Shown: one piece after another, positions 11,992 to 25,846 of the stretch
Numbering within the stretch: position 1 is the stretch's first letter
Layout: each line of letters starts with the position of its first letter
NCBI RefSeq assembly: GCF_003369915.1
Contig: NC_046676.1
Span: 9,455,501 to 9,519,500, forward strand
Source: Drosophila miranda
Taxonomy: Eukaryota; Arthropoda; Insecta; Diptera; Drosophilidae
Direction: 5' to 3'
DNA length: 64,000 nt
Translations under genes and position numbers: made by a program
The notes under the pieces: model-generated
The model's input: only the letters and a program-made list of their open reading frames with translations
Told to the model about the DNA's origin: nothing
The model's database searches: none

Positions 11992-14900
11992 TATATACAA
12001 AAAAACAATTTTTGGGTTTCGTTAAAGTTTTGTTGGGCAACGCGCCTCGTAGAATTCGATTGGAAATGTAAAAAGCGACTGAAGGCAAGTGAAAATTGCC
12101 AAGCACATGAGCCAAGCAAAACAAGAGCAGTCTATAATATTTTAAATATATACAAATCGTCTCTCACTCGCTCTCACTCTCTCTCTCTCTCTGTGTATCT
12201 GCAGACGACCATGTATCCCGATATGAGAGAGAGAAGCAAAACAAAATGTGCGATCGTCAGAGAAACGCAAAAATATATATTCTTGGCAGCAATCGGCCCA
12301 TGTCTTCGTGTGTGTATGTATCTGTGTTTATCTATAGCTGCAGCCCATTAATGAGATACAGAAGATACAAATACTTTACATGTAAGAGTGCCTCTGTGCG
12401 TGTGGCTTGCGGTTTGTGGATTGGAGATGAAGTTCTCGCGAAGAAAGCATTTCTAAGTGCGGCCAACTTATTTGCTTATCCGTCGGATACCAATTGGTCC
12501 AACTCGTAGAATCTATGTACACACCGCTGGTTGACGTCATGAAATGAGTGTGTATTAATTTGGCCACACGCCGGCATTTTCCATCTATCCCATGGCTGCG
12601 GAACGGGCTATTTCTGCGTGCGCCTCTGTATCTCGCTGTAACAGGCCCTAAAAATAAACTTCATTGAAAATTGGAGCGAGCATTGGTCGGAGAAAATGCT
12701 CTACTCAACATTCCACTTGTGCCACATACTACTAATCTCGAGTTGGCTAATTGAAAAGTTTTCACTTTCCCCGACACTTTCCCAGCACTCCCTTTCGGGA
12801 GCAGGGGGAACCTTCGTTGAACAGCACAAATGTTGCTTCTCAAGGTCGGAACTTTGTCACGACTCCCGCTGCCAGTCTCCCTTTTGGGAGTGGAAATGTG
12901 TTGGCTAAAAATAGAAGCCCGCTAGCCCGGAATTCACTGGCTGCAGATTGCAGAGGGGCTCCCAAAGATAGAAATGCAAAATATTTTCATGCTATAAATA
13001 AGTGGAGCAGACAGATCCGAGCACAGATGCAATCGAAACTTCTGCAGAGGAGAAGAAATCAAGTGAAATTTCTACTCTTTGGATAACTTTAAATATTCAG
13101 AGCCGTTCAAATGGAACGATGGTCATCAACAATTACTTACATTTTCTGCGCTGTTTCTGCTTTTGCCTCTTCTTCGACTGGGCTTCCGGTATCCGAGGCG
13201 CCCTTGGGCGGGGCCCTGCTGTTTGGCTGTTAGCTCTGCTGCCTGCCACAAAGAGAGAGGAGAGAGGAGAGAGTAGAGAGTGAGAGTGAGAAGTGGAACC
13301 GAATTAAAGCGATTGACAGTGCCAAATTTGATGATTAATCGACTGAGCTCTTGGCCGATGCTTTGCAGGAACCGAAACAGAAACAAAGGCCTGCTTCTGA
13401 ATGATCAGTTCCGTTTCGCCAATAATTTGGTACCTGCCCATTGACATGATGGGCATAAGCCGCATGGTGCCGACTTAATTATATTGCCACAAAGGCAGCC
13501 ACAGTCAATGCGATAATGAATGCGTGTGGACACACTGCACAGCGGTGGATTGTCAGTGGGTGCTCTATGAAGCTGCATAATGAAATTGCGGCTGTGCTCA
13601 AAGCATTGTGCAGAGTGGCGGATAAGCGCCTTGAATGCCACCATGAATATGTCCAGGCTAATGAGCAAGCGACCAATGCGCAAATTTCATTGGCAACAAT
13701 AGGCGTACAATCGTAGCAATGCCCATATGGCAGGTGTCATGGCGCCAGAGATAAGTTTAATTAACCCCCAAGCAAAGGAGAAGGCGTGTTCAATTAAAGA
13801 CAATAATAGCAGGCCGTTTGCAAGCTTGTAATACACTGCTTCCATTCTCCGTGGCACAATTCAAAAACAGATGCATTTCGAGTCAATAATTTAATTAAAG
13901 TTCTGTTTTGGTTCTCAGAAGATTACCAAGAAAATTGAGAGAGTAGTTTTCTAATTTAACCCAAGGGTTTAACCGGAAGTTGGCCAGCGACCTTGAACTT
14001 CCTCAGAAGCCATGACAACGAAGGAGAGAGTGGAATGAAAGAGGCGAGTGAATGGTCACACTAAAGCATAATGAAAAAGTGTTGCCTGCTTTTCGGCTAG
14101 CAACAAAAATCCATTGCCAAATGGCATTTCATCTTTTGCATTTGTTTTTTACCTCTCGAAATGAAAAATGAAATGCAATTGCAGATTGCTGTACACATTT
14201 CATGGTGTATACTGAAATAAGCGACACAAAGATATTAAAGGTGAAAATGAAGCCACAAGCAAATGGGAAATGGAAAAAAAGTGGGAACAGCGAAACAAAA
14301 GAAAACAAGACAATCGATGATAAGAGAGAGAAAGAGCGCAAAAGACAAACACAAAACAGCAAACAGCTAGCGCAAAATAGAATTAGAAAAGCTCTGAAAA
14401 TGTCGCTGATTGAATCGAACTATAAATAAGGCAACAACGCGGCGTATGAGCAATGTGGTGCCCCTGCCTGTGTGTGTGTGTGTTTGCTCGTATCTGTGTG
14501 GGGCAAATTATTGCTATGCTTTTTGATGAGCACACTACACTACAAACACACACACACACACACAGGGGGATCCTCATATAGCCATAGCCATCTATATACA
14601 TTATTGTGTCGAACTTAATAAATTTCAACGGCTACAAAAGATAGAAATTGCCAAGAACGCTACTGAAGAAATATGAAAATAAATTCTGACAGCTTTTCAC
14701 GAATGTGGGCGAATGGTTAGTGGCAACCAGGTGACATTTTCACGGCTTTCGTTCTCTATCATTCACACTCTCTGCTCCCTCTCTCATTTGCACACTTTTT
14801 CACTCGTTTTTTACATAATCAACGGGCATTGAATGCGCTCAGCTCATCTCCATTTGAATGGTTCTCCAAGAATGGTTTGGCATCAGGCATCAGGCATCAG

Positions 14901-17900
14901 CCATCACTCACTTGGTTTTCGCACTGCAATCTGAGGATGTGTCTCGTAACTTTTGCAAATTTATTCGCATGCCTTGGCGGCACTCTCCTTCGGGGTTGAA
15001 GAAATGCCTTTCACTGGCTTCACGTTCAAAAAATTTTGGTTAGAAAAACACTCGCGCTTCGATTACGAACTTTATTTTCACATAGAGGTTGCAACCTCTC
15101 GCACCACGCGACAGGTGACAGATCTATGGATAGATCCTACCACCTTTCTATATGTATGGGCTTATATATGTAGTATATATAGAGGTATATCGAATTGGGG
15201 TATATCTATTATCGGCGTATCGGTCCGCACGTCCACTCGCGAGCGTGCCAGAAATGAAAATGAATGTTTGGCTCTGCGATGGCAAGCTCTCAGCCGCCAG
15301 TTGATGATCAGCCGTTCTTGAGGTGAATCTTTATAAATATAACCTGCAGAACAACAGCAAATATTTCTGTGTCTTCTTCCCACTTTCACACAGATAATTT
15401 TGTTGTATTTCAGCTTCACCCGACCCCAACGAACCTGTGTGGAAAATCTATATAAATTCTCTGTTGCTTCAGATACGCCAGCGCCTATACAATAATTGTC
15501 TGTAGAAATTTATCGTTTTACAATGTCGCGTAGAAAGTCCAACAACATATATACATAAGTATACACATGTAGTATATATATATAGGAATGCAGAGCTCAT
15601 TACTTGCTATTGTTCTGGCTTATTCCGCAGTTTCTTTCCTGACGACCATACCATGGAAATTTCTCTTTCCTGGGTCCAGCCACAGCGTCCATCCGCGCCC
15701 ACGCACTCTCCTCAAGCATGAATCATTTTAGCAATTTTCATAAATATTTATAGAAATGAAAGGCATTTATTGATACTTATACGTAGGCTAGGAAAATTGA
15801 TTCGCTAACGAATATATTGCGAGACTTATACTCATGCCGCAATTGAATGCTAATTGGTACAGGTATAATAGGATCATAGGATAGAAAATGAAATTAGCGA
15901 AAAGAAAATATCAGTTTTTTAGAGGGAAAAAGTGTGTTTCTATATTGTATTTTCCCCCTGCTCAATATCGCATGGCAATATATTTAAATATTTCTCTCTG
16001 TCAGCACACTCTTTCTAATTGGTCTGCACTTTCTGCAGCTTTTTTCTTGCCAGACTGCCTGGTCTTTTGTCTGGTCATTCGCTTGTCCCCCACGACAGTC
16101 CACTGTCAATCAAACATGATGAAGCGAGTATGCGGTGCAAAGATTTTCCGCCAACAGCCACGAATAACAGAGAAGCGCAATTCAAAAAGTCAAATAATTG
16201 CAATTTATGAGTGGACCAGGCGAAAGATGTCAACAACTGAAGCTGCTGATGGACTCTAGGTCATCCAATATCAACAGCATCAGCCTCAGCCTGCACAGCG
16301 TTCCTATTTCGTATTTCCATTTCCCACTTTTCCATTTCCATCATAGCCAAAATTCACAGCATTCAGTGGTCTCTTTGGGCAAAGCACGAAGGTCTAATTG
16401 GAAATGAAATTGCGTTTTCGATGGAATGCATCGAGTGGATGCCACAAAGAACTCCTGAAACCGCCTGCCACATGCGACAATTGTCTAATATCCAACGAGA
16501 CCAGCACCGTTAGGAGAGTGGTGGATTGCAAATTTGAGAGGGAATCATTAGCCCGAAGCATGATTAATGACAATTCATGGAGGGCCAATTGACAGATGGC
16601 ATAACGAGCGAACAGCCTCAAGGACCTCTTATTGATGGACATGCATGGAGATAGGGGCAGAGCCCCGACTTCAGAGTCGGACCAAGCCTGAGAGGCACTC
16701 CAGAAGGAGACACTCGGCATTGCCAGCCACGCCTGGGCTAATTGCCGAAGGCAGCTTAAAGGAGAGCCAGGACACGCAGAGAGGCGGAGGCGGAGGCTAA
16801 TACGGGCAGATGGTGAATACAAGTTTCGGCAACGTGGTAAAGTGGCAATAATAACGAATTAGCAAACAATTTCAAGTATTAGACAGCCACAACTAACTAA
16901 GAGGGTGGCCACAAGAGTTGGTCAAGGATGGAAACTGTAGGCGGGACTTTAAGGAGGGTTCCATTGAAACTATGTATTTTAAATGTTCAAGAATACAATT
17001 ATATTTGTACAAGGTATTCTGTTGAACTTACCCTGGAGTGCCTAGGTAAATGATTTTGAATGAATATTCATTAGATCCAACGAACATGTAATATACTCAA
17101 CTGATTTTACGGGTTTTCGTTGTACAGCTTAATGGTAATCACATCATGAGCCTTATCTATGTTCCCTCGGGTATTTCCTGGCATTGGGAACTCCTTTGGA
17201 ACATCTCTCTAAAGGCAGGACTACCATTGGGGGGCAGGACAAACTATTGCCCGTCTGACAAATGGCGTTAAGCACATAATAACCAATTTCTCTAAATACG
17301 GCCATAATTATGAACGTCTACACACTCTCGTCCCAGCACACACACTCACAACCAAGGATAGGCCCTCGTAAGTGTTTTTCTTGTTGTTGGCTACTTCATT
17401 TGGGCGCGTTTGTTCTCGCGAACTAAGTCGGCCTTCAGAGAAGGAGTGGTAGTAGGAATGAGAAAGAGGGGGAAGGGGGAAGGGGAAAGCGGAAAGCTAG
17501 AGCGTTAAAGTAAAAGCGAGAGCGCTGTCTGGGTCTGGGGCAAGGATTTATCGTAATTAGGCATGCATGAGCATATGCTGTCGTCTAAGCTCAAGGATGA
17601 CTCTGCGTCTACCTCCTCTTTTTTGCAATACAAACACAGACGGGGGCAAACACTGGCGAAAGAACGAAAGGGATCCAGGCAACGGGCACAGGGCAGAAGG
17701 GGCAGGGCAGGGCAGGGCCTCCCCCCAATGTACATAATTAATTGTGCTGCTGCGCTGGCAAACACGCGGCCGCCTCAAAGTAGGCAACACGCTTTTTTGG
17801 CCAAAACGTTCCGCCCTAATTGATTGCCTCCTCATGCACGTCACAACCAAAGCCAAAGCCAAAGCAATGTGTGGCTGTATGTGTGTGTGTGTGGGATATA

Positions 17901-20900
17901 TCCTACAGAGCTACAAGTATTTTTAAATGAATATATCTTTAATTAGTTCTCCGTTGCTGCTGCTTCTGTGGCTCAAAACGGATCTTGCCTGCCGAACTTC
18001 TAAAAGGCCCGGCCACAAAAGACTTGACCGCAAATAATAATGCACAAATGCTGCCACACCGCAAGTGTTTCCCAGCAACACACACACAGTAGAACATTTT
18101 CTTAAATTAACATTAGCAACATTTGGAGCCGCCATTAAGAGGGTCGGTTGCCTGGCTGCCAAGGCCAGAATCCCCTTTGGGCTCACTGCGAACTACGTTC
18201 AATGACCAGGCGCCAGGACCAAACAATGCCCTGGTCCCTCCTTTAACTGATGGCCGGGAAGAGCCAAGGACGGACCTAAGCAAACTAACTCCAACCTTAA
18301 CTTTGGGACGGACCACTAGCAGTCACTTTTATTACCTGGCGCCAGTCAAATTAGCACGAGCATACAAAATTACGTATACGTCGCCCCGCCTTTTGGAACG
18401 GAGCCGACGCACGTGCTCATAACCCGTTGTCGCTTATGAAACAAAACGTCAAATGTTTCTGTAATGGCGGACATTAACATTTAACCTTGAAGCACAAATT
18501 ACCGGATTCTTGTCACCTCCACACGCACAAAACAGAGCAGAACAGAACACAGGGAAGGGTAGGGGAAAAGTAAGAAAAGTTTGTTTTCCACAAATTTCTA
18601 CCTCAGCAGGCAGTCGTCGGACTGGCAGGGGTGGCTGGCAGGCGGACCCATAAAAAATCCTGCGGAGAGGCATCAACGGCTGCGAAACATATGCGCCTTC
18701 CCGGAGGCGTTCGAAACGCTCCACTTCTGAGGTGATAAGAGTGTGGCAGCCTGGCATTCTGGCATCGTGGCATCCTGGCAGTACCGCAGCATGACGTCGT
18801 TGTCCTTGTCGTCGTCGCCGACGCCTTGTGATAAATAGCTTGATTTTAAGCGAAAGGCGCGGGAGTAGATTTATGACACACGCATTTTCCGGGACTCTCC
18901 ATCCAGCATCCCTCCCAATGAAAGTGAAAAGTCAGCTCTGTGTCGGGAAAAGAAAACACGAAGATCGAATATCACGCAACAGGCGGAAAGGAAAAGTATG
19001 ATATCAAATAATATCCGATTTATGCGACATCACACAGTTTACTTGCATTTAAAATTAAATTTATATTTCTTTCCATTCTTAATCATTATTTTATATCTGA
19101 ATTTTGTGAAAAGCTCCTATGTTTCTCATTATTTTTGGTTAAATAAAACATAAAACCAACAATTAAATAAATAATGTTTAATGTTCATTCGAGTTGCGCA
19201 TTCCATATGCATATGAAACTGCTACCTGCTATCTTTCATTATAGTTTTTAAATGCAATAAATAAGTTCACTTTAAATGGCAGTTAAATTTTTCATTGAGG
19301 ATGCAATGCAGGATTTTCTATTATAGTTTCAGGCAGTTAGTTTCCACTAGTTATACATTTGATTAGTCATTTTCCTCTGGCCCGTTTTATTGCCAAATTT
19401 ATTTAAGCCATTTGATGCCAGAGATGCAGTCAGTGAATATATTTGCACTGCTAGATGCCATGACCATTTTATGGCCTTTTATCATTTCAGACCAGTCACC
19501 AAAGAACTCTCTAGATATCTACTAGCAAATGTACCTTTAGTATCTATCTGGTATGTATGTATGTGTGAATGTTTCGAAAAGTTTCCCACAAAATTTAAGA
19601 CGCGACAATTGTGCTGTGCGTAAGTTGAGCCATTGCTCTGGGGCAGAGCAAAGTTTTGATTGAACATTTACAGAGACCGCGCGTATCGGTTGGGTATCGG
19701 GTTAGCGTCAGGCTTCGTTCTCGTCTCGCACTGCGATGGCATTTGTGCTAGCAATTTCCCCCACAGCGACAGCAGGCTGAAGGACTGTGCTGCTAAGCTG
19801 CTTACGCCCTGCCGTGATGGTGGAGCAACCTCAACAATTTCAACATCCGGCTTCCGTTGCAGTGTAATGGAAACTCAAGGCGAGTGCCGCGCCGCCATGC
19901 TGTGCCAACATATTAAAGTTGGCAAATGCCGAAAGCACCAGAACCAGCAGCAGAAACAGTGAAACAGAGAAACAGAGCCGGAACCTAAAAGCGGAAGGCG
20001 GATAGAATCCAAAGGAGCTGGAAACTGACAAAGTGTCGGGTGCGGAAATCTAAGGCAGGAATAAAAACGAAAGTGACACATTGTGCAGCTGGATATCGAA
20101 AGGGATAAGGATAAGGTATACGACGCTCAGTGGAGGATGAAGGGATTGTCCGGGCTTTCTGGGCAGATGGCAGTGGACCTGATGATGGGTCTCGGGGGCG
20201 ACAGGTGGCCAGGAGCACACGGAACGGCGCCTGGTCACCCACATAAATCAGGGCCAGGACCAGGCCAAAAACCATTTCGGTTAAATGCGTTCTCATAACT
20301 CCCAGCACCGCATATCATTCAGCGGTATCCAAAGGGGATGCGTCCCTTGATTAATTGCTCACTGCGGCGAATGTGGAAATTATTTTAATTTTCCATCGCC
20401 TTGCGCATAATTTGAGATAAGCCCGAAACGAATCCAAGCTGGAACTCTCAACATTTACACGGGATAATTCGACGGCCCGTGTGGAGGGGGGGATGGCGCT
20501 AGGCGCCATGCCAATATATGAATATTTTAGGCGGACCGCGAATCATTTTCATGAAAATCGCATAAAGGCCAAGGATGATGGGCGCCGGCGAAGGTAACGG
20601 TGCGTAGACTTGATATCTGAAACGTTTAATTCAAGTCAGCGGCGCGGCGTAATTTTCAACTCAAACTTAAATTGTGGCAAGGAAACTACTTTTTGGTTGG
20701 ATCCCTTTCTCCTCCTCCCCATCCTCTGACCATCTTGCCACAACTTGGCAATTGCCTCGCACGCCCCCTTGGCCACACCTCGTTCTGACGCAACATCTTA
20801 AAATGCAATGCAAACGGAAGGAAAAAGTTTTGAAACGTTTCGCTTATATTTCTTGGGCTGCAACTTACGAATCCGTTAGCCGGGTGTCAGTCAAGTGGCT

Positions 20901-22663
20901 CAGAAAATGGAGGAGCAATGGAGATGTAGAACTGCGCTTGGTATCAGAAAGGGGACTGGCATTGGGATTGGGATTGGATAAGGCAAGCCGACTCAAGTCA
21001 GCAAGTCAAATAAAAAGTTTTTCGTCAACATTACGCAAATTAGTTTGTCAGCCGAGCAAAGCAAATGCAGCCGACGAAACCCTAATGACATTTAGACTAA
21101 AGGATAACTTTTCAGAGAAGGGATAAGTCGAAAGCCAAGGCCGGAAACTGCCCACAACTTATAGTGTGAGCGATGATGGAGTCTCTCTCATCTATGTATT
21201 GTCCCTTCTGCAGTGCGGGATCTCCATTAATGTCTGAAGTTTCCTTCGGCCGTGCTCCAGCTCCTGAATCGTAATCCTGATTGCCAGAGCCACGAAATGT
21301 CGAACGCTCAACGTTCTTAGCTTCATTCGATATGCATTAATGCTCCTTTGTACCGTCGAAATCATAAAATCAAATATGCATTGAATTACCGTGTACGGCA
21401 GGACAATTATATTATACCTTCTGCCAAAAGGAGCAGAAACCAAAGAGAAAAAATGAAAAAAAGGAATATTTAACTCAATTTGCTGGCCGTAAATTTGGTA
21501 CCACAAGCAGCTGTACCACCTGCCCCTCCCTGCTGCACGATCCGACCTAACCAAACCCTAAATCGGCCGCATTTTTCACTCAACATTTTGCTGCCAGCAG
21601 TTTACACCCAACACAGAGGGTATGGTAAGTTTTCCCAGCAGCTTGTTCCGCACAGGAGGCAGCAGTGCTAATCCTAAAAGGTACGTACCGTAAGACTGGA
21701 ACAGTATCTAGCATGATCTTCAGAGCTCATATCATATGTATCATATAATGTTATGGCTTAAATTTGTAATGTAAGAAATCATACTTTTCAATAAGGATTC
21801 TGATGATTGCAGATTATTATAATACAAACAAATGTAGTTCCTTGGTTTTTTGTTGGTTTGGCTTTTATTTTCATACTTCTTTACAATAGTTTGTCAAATT
21901 ACAATAATTTCTTCTTGTTTTTGGCCCTTTTTCAAGCATCAGTCTTCGTTTACCATGTCTGCTTTTAATTTTTAAAATTTCAAATGTAAGTACACTGTGT
22001 TCTGTAGGTAATCCCCTCATATTTCTACTGTTCTAGATAATCGTTTGTCTAACTACAATTATTTCTGATTTTGTACAAAATGTCCTGCAGGGGATTACCT
22101 TCAGATTTCATTGAGATTGAATTAAGCTAAGTGTTTGCCGAAACTGAAAGGGTATTTGTACATCGATGGTAATCGCTTCTTAATTTTTTTTTGTTTTGTT
22201 CAAATTTTTTTTGTTTATTTCTTCTCTCGTTTATGCGCAAAAGTGCGTGTAATTCAATTTTTCATGCGCTGCCAAACAGCCGGGGCCCGGACTCGACGCC
22301 GTGTGACATGGGATAGAGGTGGAGCGGGGGCGTAGTGTGGCAGGAGCTACCTTTTTATTCTCGAAAAATTAAGACAAAGGACCGTGCCGTGTTGCGAAGC
22401 ACAAAATATGCGTTGGAGGCATATTTGGTACACCGTTTTCTACGGTTCGCCCTTTTATTGATGGCCAATCCGTTTTCAGTTATCCAATACCGTCTTGGTT
22501 ACAGTTGCCATTCGGATGGGCGTTATCAATTTTTGATGAAGGGTCCTAGAGCCCTTTGTGCGTATTAATAATTTGGAATTCGTAGAGTTCGTTGTGTGTT
22601 ATAGTATATGGGCTATTGCGAAGCAAACGAGATAATGAAATGTAATTATAACCAAAGATCGGG

Positions 22664-23685
22664 TTAGTCCCGACGGGTCCTAGGAACTGAAAAATTGCCC
22701 CAAGCTGCGTCGCGGTTAAGGGCGCGTCTGCGCCTGCGTCTAATAGAACCCGTAGAAGAAGCAGAATTAGCCAAAGTCCTTCGAGCTTCCAGGTGAGCGC
22801 GAACTGTCATCCAGTTTGGGAGCGTTCCCGAGGGCAGCAATGCCGGAAGCCAGCGCTGCAACCGCATCCGCTGACGATTGCCACCCACATCGAACACGCT
22901 CCTTGATAGGGCCTCCTGCAAAGCAGGGTACGAGTGCTGCTCCTCTTGTGTTGGCGACAGCTGTTGCCATCCGGGCATCTGAGCATATCCCGCAGGCACC
23001 GCTTGCGAAAGGCTTATTAGCGCGGGACTGCTTCTCTGAGCCCTGCTGACGCCCAACGCGTCTATGGTGAAGCAATCTTCTTCCTCGATATTCAAGTCCG
23101 CGTCGAAGCTAAGGTAGTCATCGTTATTCATGCGGGTGGCGAACTCCACAAGGCTATGAAGCACTGCCCCCGCCTGTTCCTTTTTAAGAGCCTCCGCCGA
23201 GGTGCACGGCATTTCCACATCATTTCCATCATCCGGCACATCGTGCACAGCGCGATACTTCACGTTCAAATCGTAGGAGATCAAGTGGTCGTACGGCGAG
23301 CGGGCAAAGTTGATCAGCTCGTGGATAAACTGATTTGTCTTGGGCCCAAAGAAGGTAAGCAAAGTGTTCTCGAACTCGGCGCTCTGCATGCTGACATGCG
23401 GCAGCATGCCGTACAACGCCTCGAAAGCTTTCACCATCTCCGCCTTGCTCCTGCATACGACAGCTGTATCGCGGATCGCCCACTCCATGATGCGGTGAAT
23501 CGCACACGGATCATTTCTGTTGGCAAAAGTTGATCAAGAAGGGTGTCATTGGTCGCCATGGCGGACACTTACCTGAGCACCCGAGGGCTCCACTTGCGGA
23601 AGCTGGGCGTCTGCCGTGGTGGCAGCGAGTACAAAGAATTGGCATACACGTAGACGCGCCACAAGATCGCTTGACGCGTAGACAT
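22664..23685 (-). CDS. RING-less Topors paralogue, 321 aa
   Basis: Two coding exons, 23685-23573 and 23516-22664, separated by a 55-nt intron (GTAAGT to ACAG). The joined frame is 322 codons including stop. The protein begins directly at the region equivalent to Topors LWRRYVYDRKLYALP (here LWRVYVYANSLYSLP). It continues through the matched block FIHELINFARSPYDH, equivalent to FIHELFNFARSPFDM in Topors. The intron interrupts an Arg codon at the same position and phase as Topors intron 2, so the copy arose by DNA duplication, not retroposition. It lacks the whole N-terminus and C3HC4 RING, so E3 activity is not expected. The C-terminal half is diverged and ends in an Arg-rich stretch (possible nuclear signal). 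A minus AATAAA at 22454-22459 can end the transcript. Frame and splice sites are intact, arguing for a gene and not a pseudogene. Confidence 0.82.
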
Positions 23686-24510
23686 ATTCCTGGCGAAATT
23701 CTGCTATTTGCTAAACCGAACTTTGCTGAGTCGATTCTCGATCCGAAGTGAAAAAAATAATACTATTTTCTGCTGATAATGCCAACTGCAGCTGCGCTTC
23801 CAATGCGCTTCTCGGCTTAAGTTCCACAAGACTCTGAATCACAGAAGGGTAAGATTTATTTACATATTTATCTAGCGCAAAACAGCACACAAACAGTTTA
23901 CTTCAGTCTTCGCTCAGAAAAATTTTTGCAAGTACTTGATTTATTTTTTTGACAAGAAAATTGTGACGGCTTGTTCTTTATTAATTCATTAGATGTGTAC
24001 AAACTGAAAATACCAGATGTGGTGCAGGGTTGTCAAATAATCCTCCAAGAAAATGAGTACACAAATAAAATGTAACTCCTTTCAAGTGAGTTTTTTGTTT
24101 TTGAATATGTAGTACCTGATATGATAGTGGATCTGATCTTAGCGGTTTCAAGTATACAGCAGGAACAGTGAACCCTGTACACAGTGCACACAAAATACCA
24201 CGTTCTGGTTTAACTGTACTGCCGAAAAAAATCACTTAACACCACAGCCTCGAAAAAATTGATTTGTATTCATTGATATATTACATTATTAATCCGATAC
24301 GGACAGAAATAAACTGTGGAAAATCGCTGACGGGCTGGAGACTAGTTTACATTAATGCAGGCAAATCTGGAGAAACTATAGGCCCTTGGTCAAACAACCC
24401 ATTGTTCAAGAAATGTGAGTAATTTAACCCTTTTTAACGACACTTAATTCGAAACGTCACCCGTCAAAATGGGAATAAATGGAAAATAAATTCATTTTGT
24501 TCGTTTTTTT
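23686..24510. other. spacer between Topors paralogue promoter side and DINE-1 repeat
   Basis: AT-rich; no coding frame, RNA gene or clear promoter motif recognised. It should include the promoter of the RING-less Topors paralogue near 23690-23850. Confidence 0.5.
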
Positions 24511-25184
24511 ATACCCGATACTCAAAATGAGTATTGGGGTATATTAGATTTGTGGTGAAAGTGGATGTGTGTAACGTCCAGAAGGAATCGTTTCCGACCC
24601 CATAAAGTATATATATTCTTGATCAGCATCAATAGCCGAGTCGATTGAGCCCTGTCCGTCTGTCCGTCCCTATTAGCGCCTAGTGCTCAAAGACTATAAG
24701 AGCTAGAGCAACGATGTTTTGGATCCAGACTTCTGTGATATTTCACTGCTACAAGAATATTTCAAAAATTCGCCACACCCCCTTCCGCCCCCGCAAAGGA
24801 CGAAAATCTGGGGGTATCCACAAATCTCAGAGACTATTAACGCTAGAGTAACCAAATTTAGTATCCGCACTCCTGTTAGATCTCACTATAAAAATTAGAT
24901 CTCAGAATTTCGCGCCACCCCCTTCCGTCCCCACAAAGGACGAAAATCTGTTGCATCCACAATATTGCAGATTCGAGAAAACTAAAAACGCAGAATCATA
25001 GATAATGACCATATCTATCAGATTGCTGAAATTCCATTGCTGATCTGGATCAAATTTGCAGTGACTACGCAGCGCCCGACGACACGCTCAGACTGATTTT
25101 CTGTCTCTCTCGCACGCACTCTTTGTCGTTTCGCTTAATATTAGCAGCGTGTGCCTGAGGACAGCCTTACTGACCAAGTATCGT
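24511..25184. mobile_element. DINE-1/INE-1-like non-autonomous Helitron-type repeat
   Basis: Starts with ATACCCGATACTC, which can pair with GAGTATTGGGGTAT a few bases on, forming a terminal hairpin. It then shows family landmarks: the stretch around AGGAATCGTTTCCGACCC, the TATATATTCTTGATCAGC block, and GTCCGTCTGTCCGTCC. Two degenerate internal copies of a C-rich module ending CACAAAGGACGAAAATCTG lie near 24768-24800 and 24910-24950. The end near GTATCG at 25178-25184 mirrors the start. It has no coding capacity. Family assignment rests on recalled consensus features. Confidence 0.75.
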
Positions 25185-25846
25185 TTTACAATAAATCTTT
25201 ACATTTATTATTTGATTTTGTATTATAATTAATGTTTGTTCTTTTGTTGTTTTGAGTACTAAATTTCATATCCGGCCACGCCATTAGGGGCGGGGCTTGT
25301 ATCCAAAAACAATTTAACACTGTCTCCATATGATGCCAGATGCCTGCGTGCCAGAGCGGCGTTAGTTCTACGGTTCAAACTTTGAACTTTAGTTATTGTA
25401 TATAGGTATTTTAAGATCCTCTTAAAAAACAAAATGTACAACATGTGCGGGGAAGGGTTGTTGTGTTGGGTATGGGACAATCTTCGGGATCAGGGATCAC
25501 ATATCGGATGGAGGATCCCATTGGGGACTGGATACTTTAGTGGCGTGGGATAACATTATACAAATGTTGCTTATACATAGCTAGGTAGGTAGGTATACAA
25601 ACATATACGGAAAATAGGGGTATAGAGGGGGTTTTAATATTTACAACTTAACATGGCAACCTTAGGCCTAGGATAAAACTATTTGCTTAAATTACAATTT
25701 AAATAATATATTAAAATATATAGCGGACAAGGTCAATATATTTAACGATTCAAAATAGGAGAACAGTTTTTAGAGTAATAAGCTTATGCTAGAGACGCCA
25801 ACGTCAAGGCAGCATCGAACATTGCATCGTTGCTCTGCTCCTCTCG

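Larger units (their letters stand above)
9158..22450. other. long noncoding region upstream of thin
   Basis: About 13 kb between the thin translated region and the Topors paralogue. Apparent frames here begin at non-ATG codons or have no coding-like composition or recognisable domain. I read it as thin 5' UTR exons, introns and intergenic DNA. It contains CAG/CTG and CA microsatellites (for example near 11581-11610 and 14540-14563). Confidence 0.55.

Noticed and set aside
12751..13283. Overlapping plus frames around 13 kb
   Set aside because: No coding-like composition, no homology recognised, no splice-supported extension.
22335..22568. 77-codon plus frame beside the Topors paralogue
   Set aside because: Starts with GTG; no recognisable family, and it overlaps the likely 3' UTR of the minus-strand gene.
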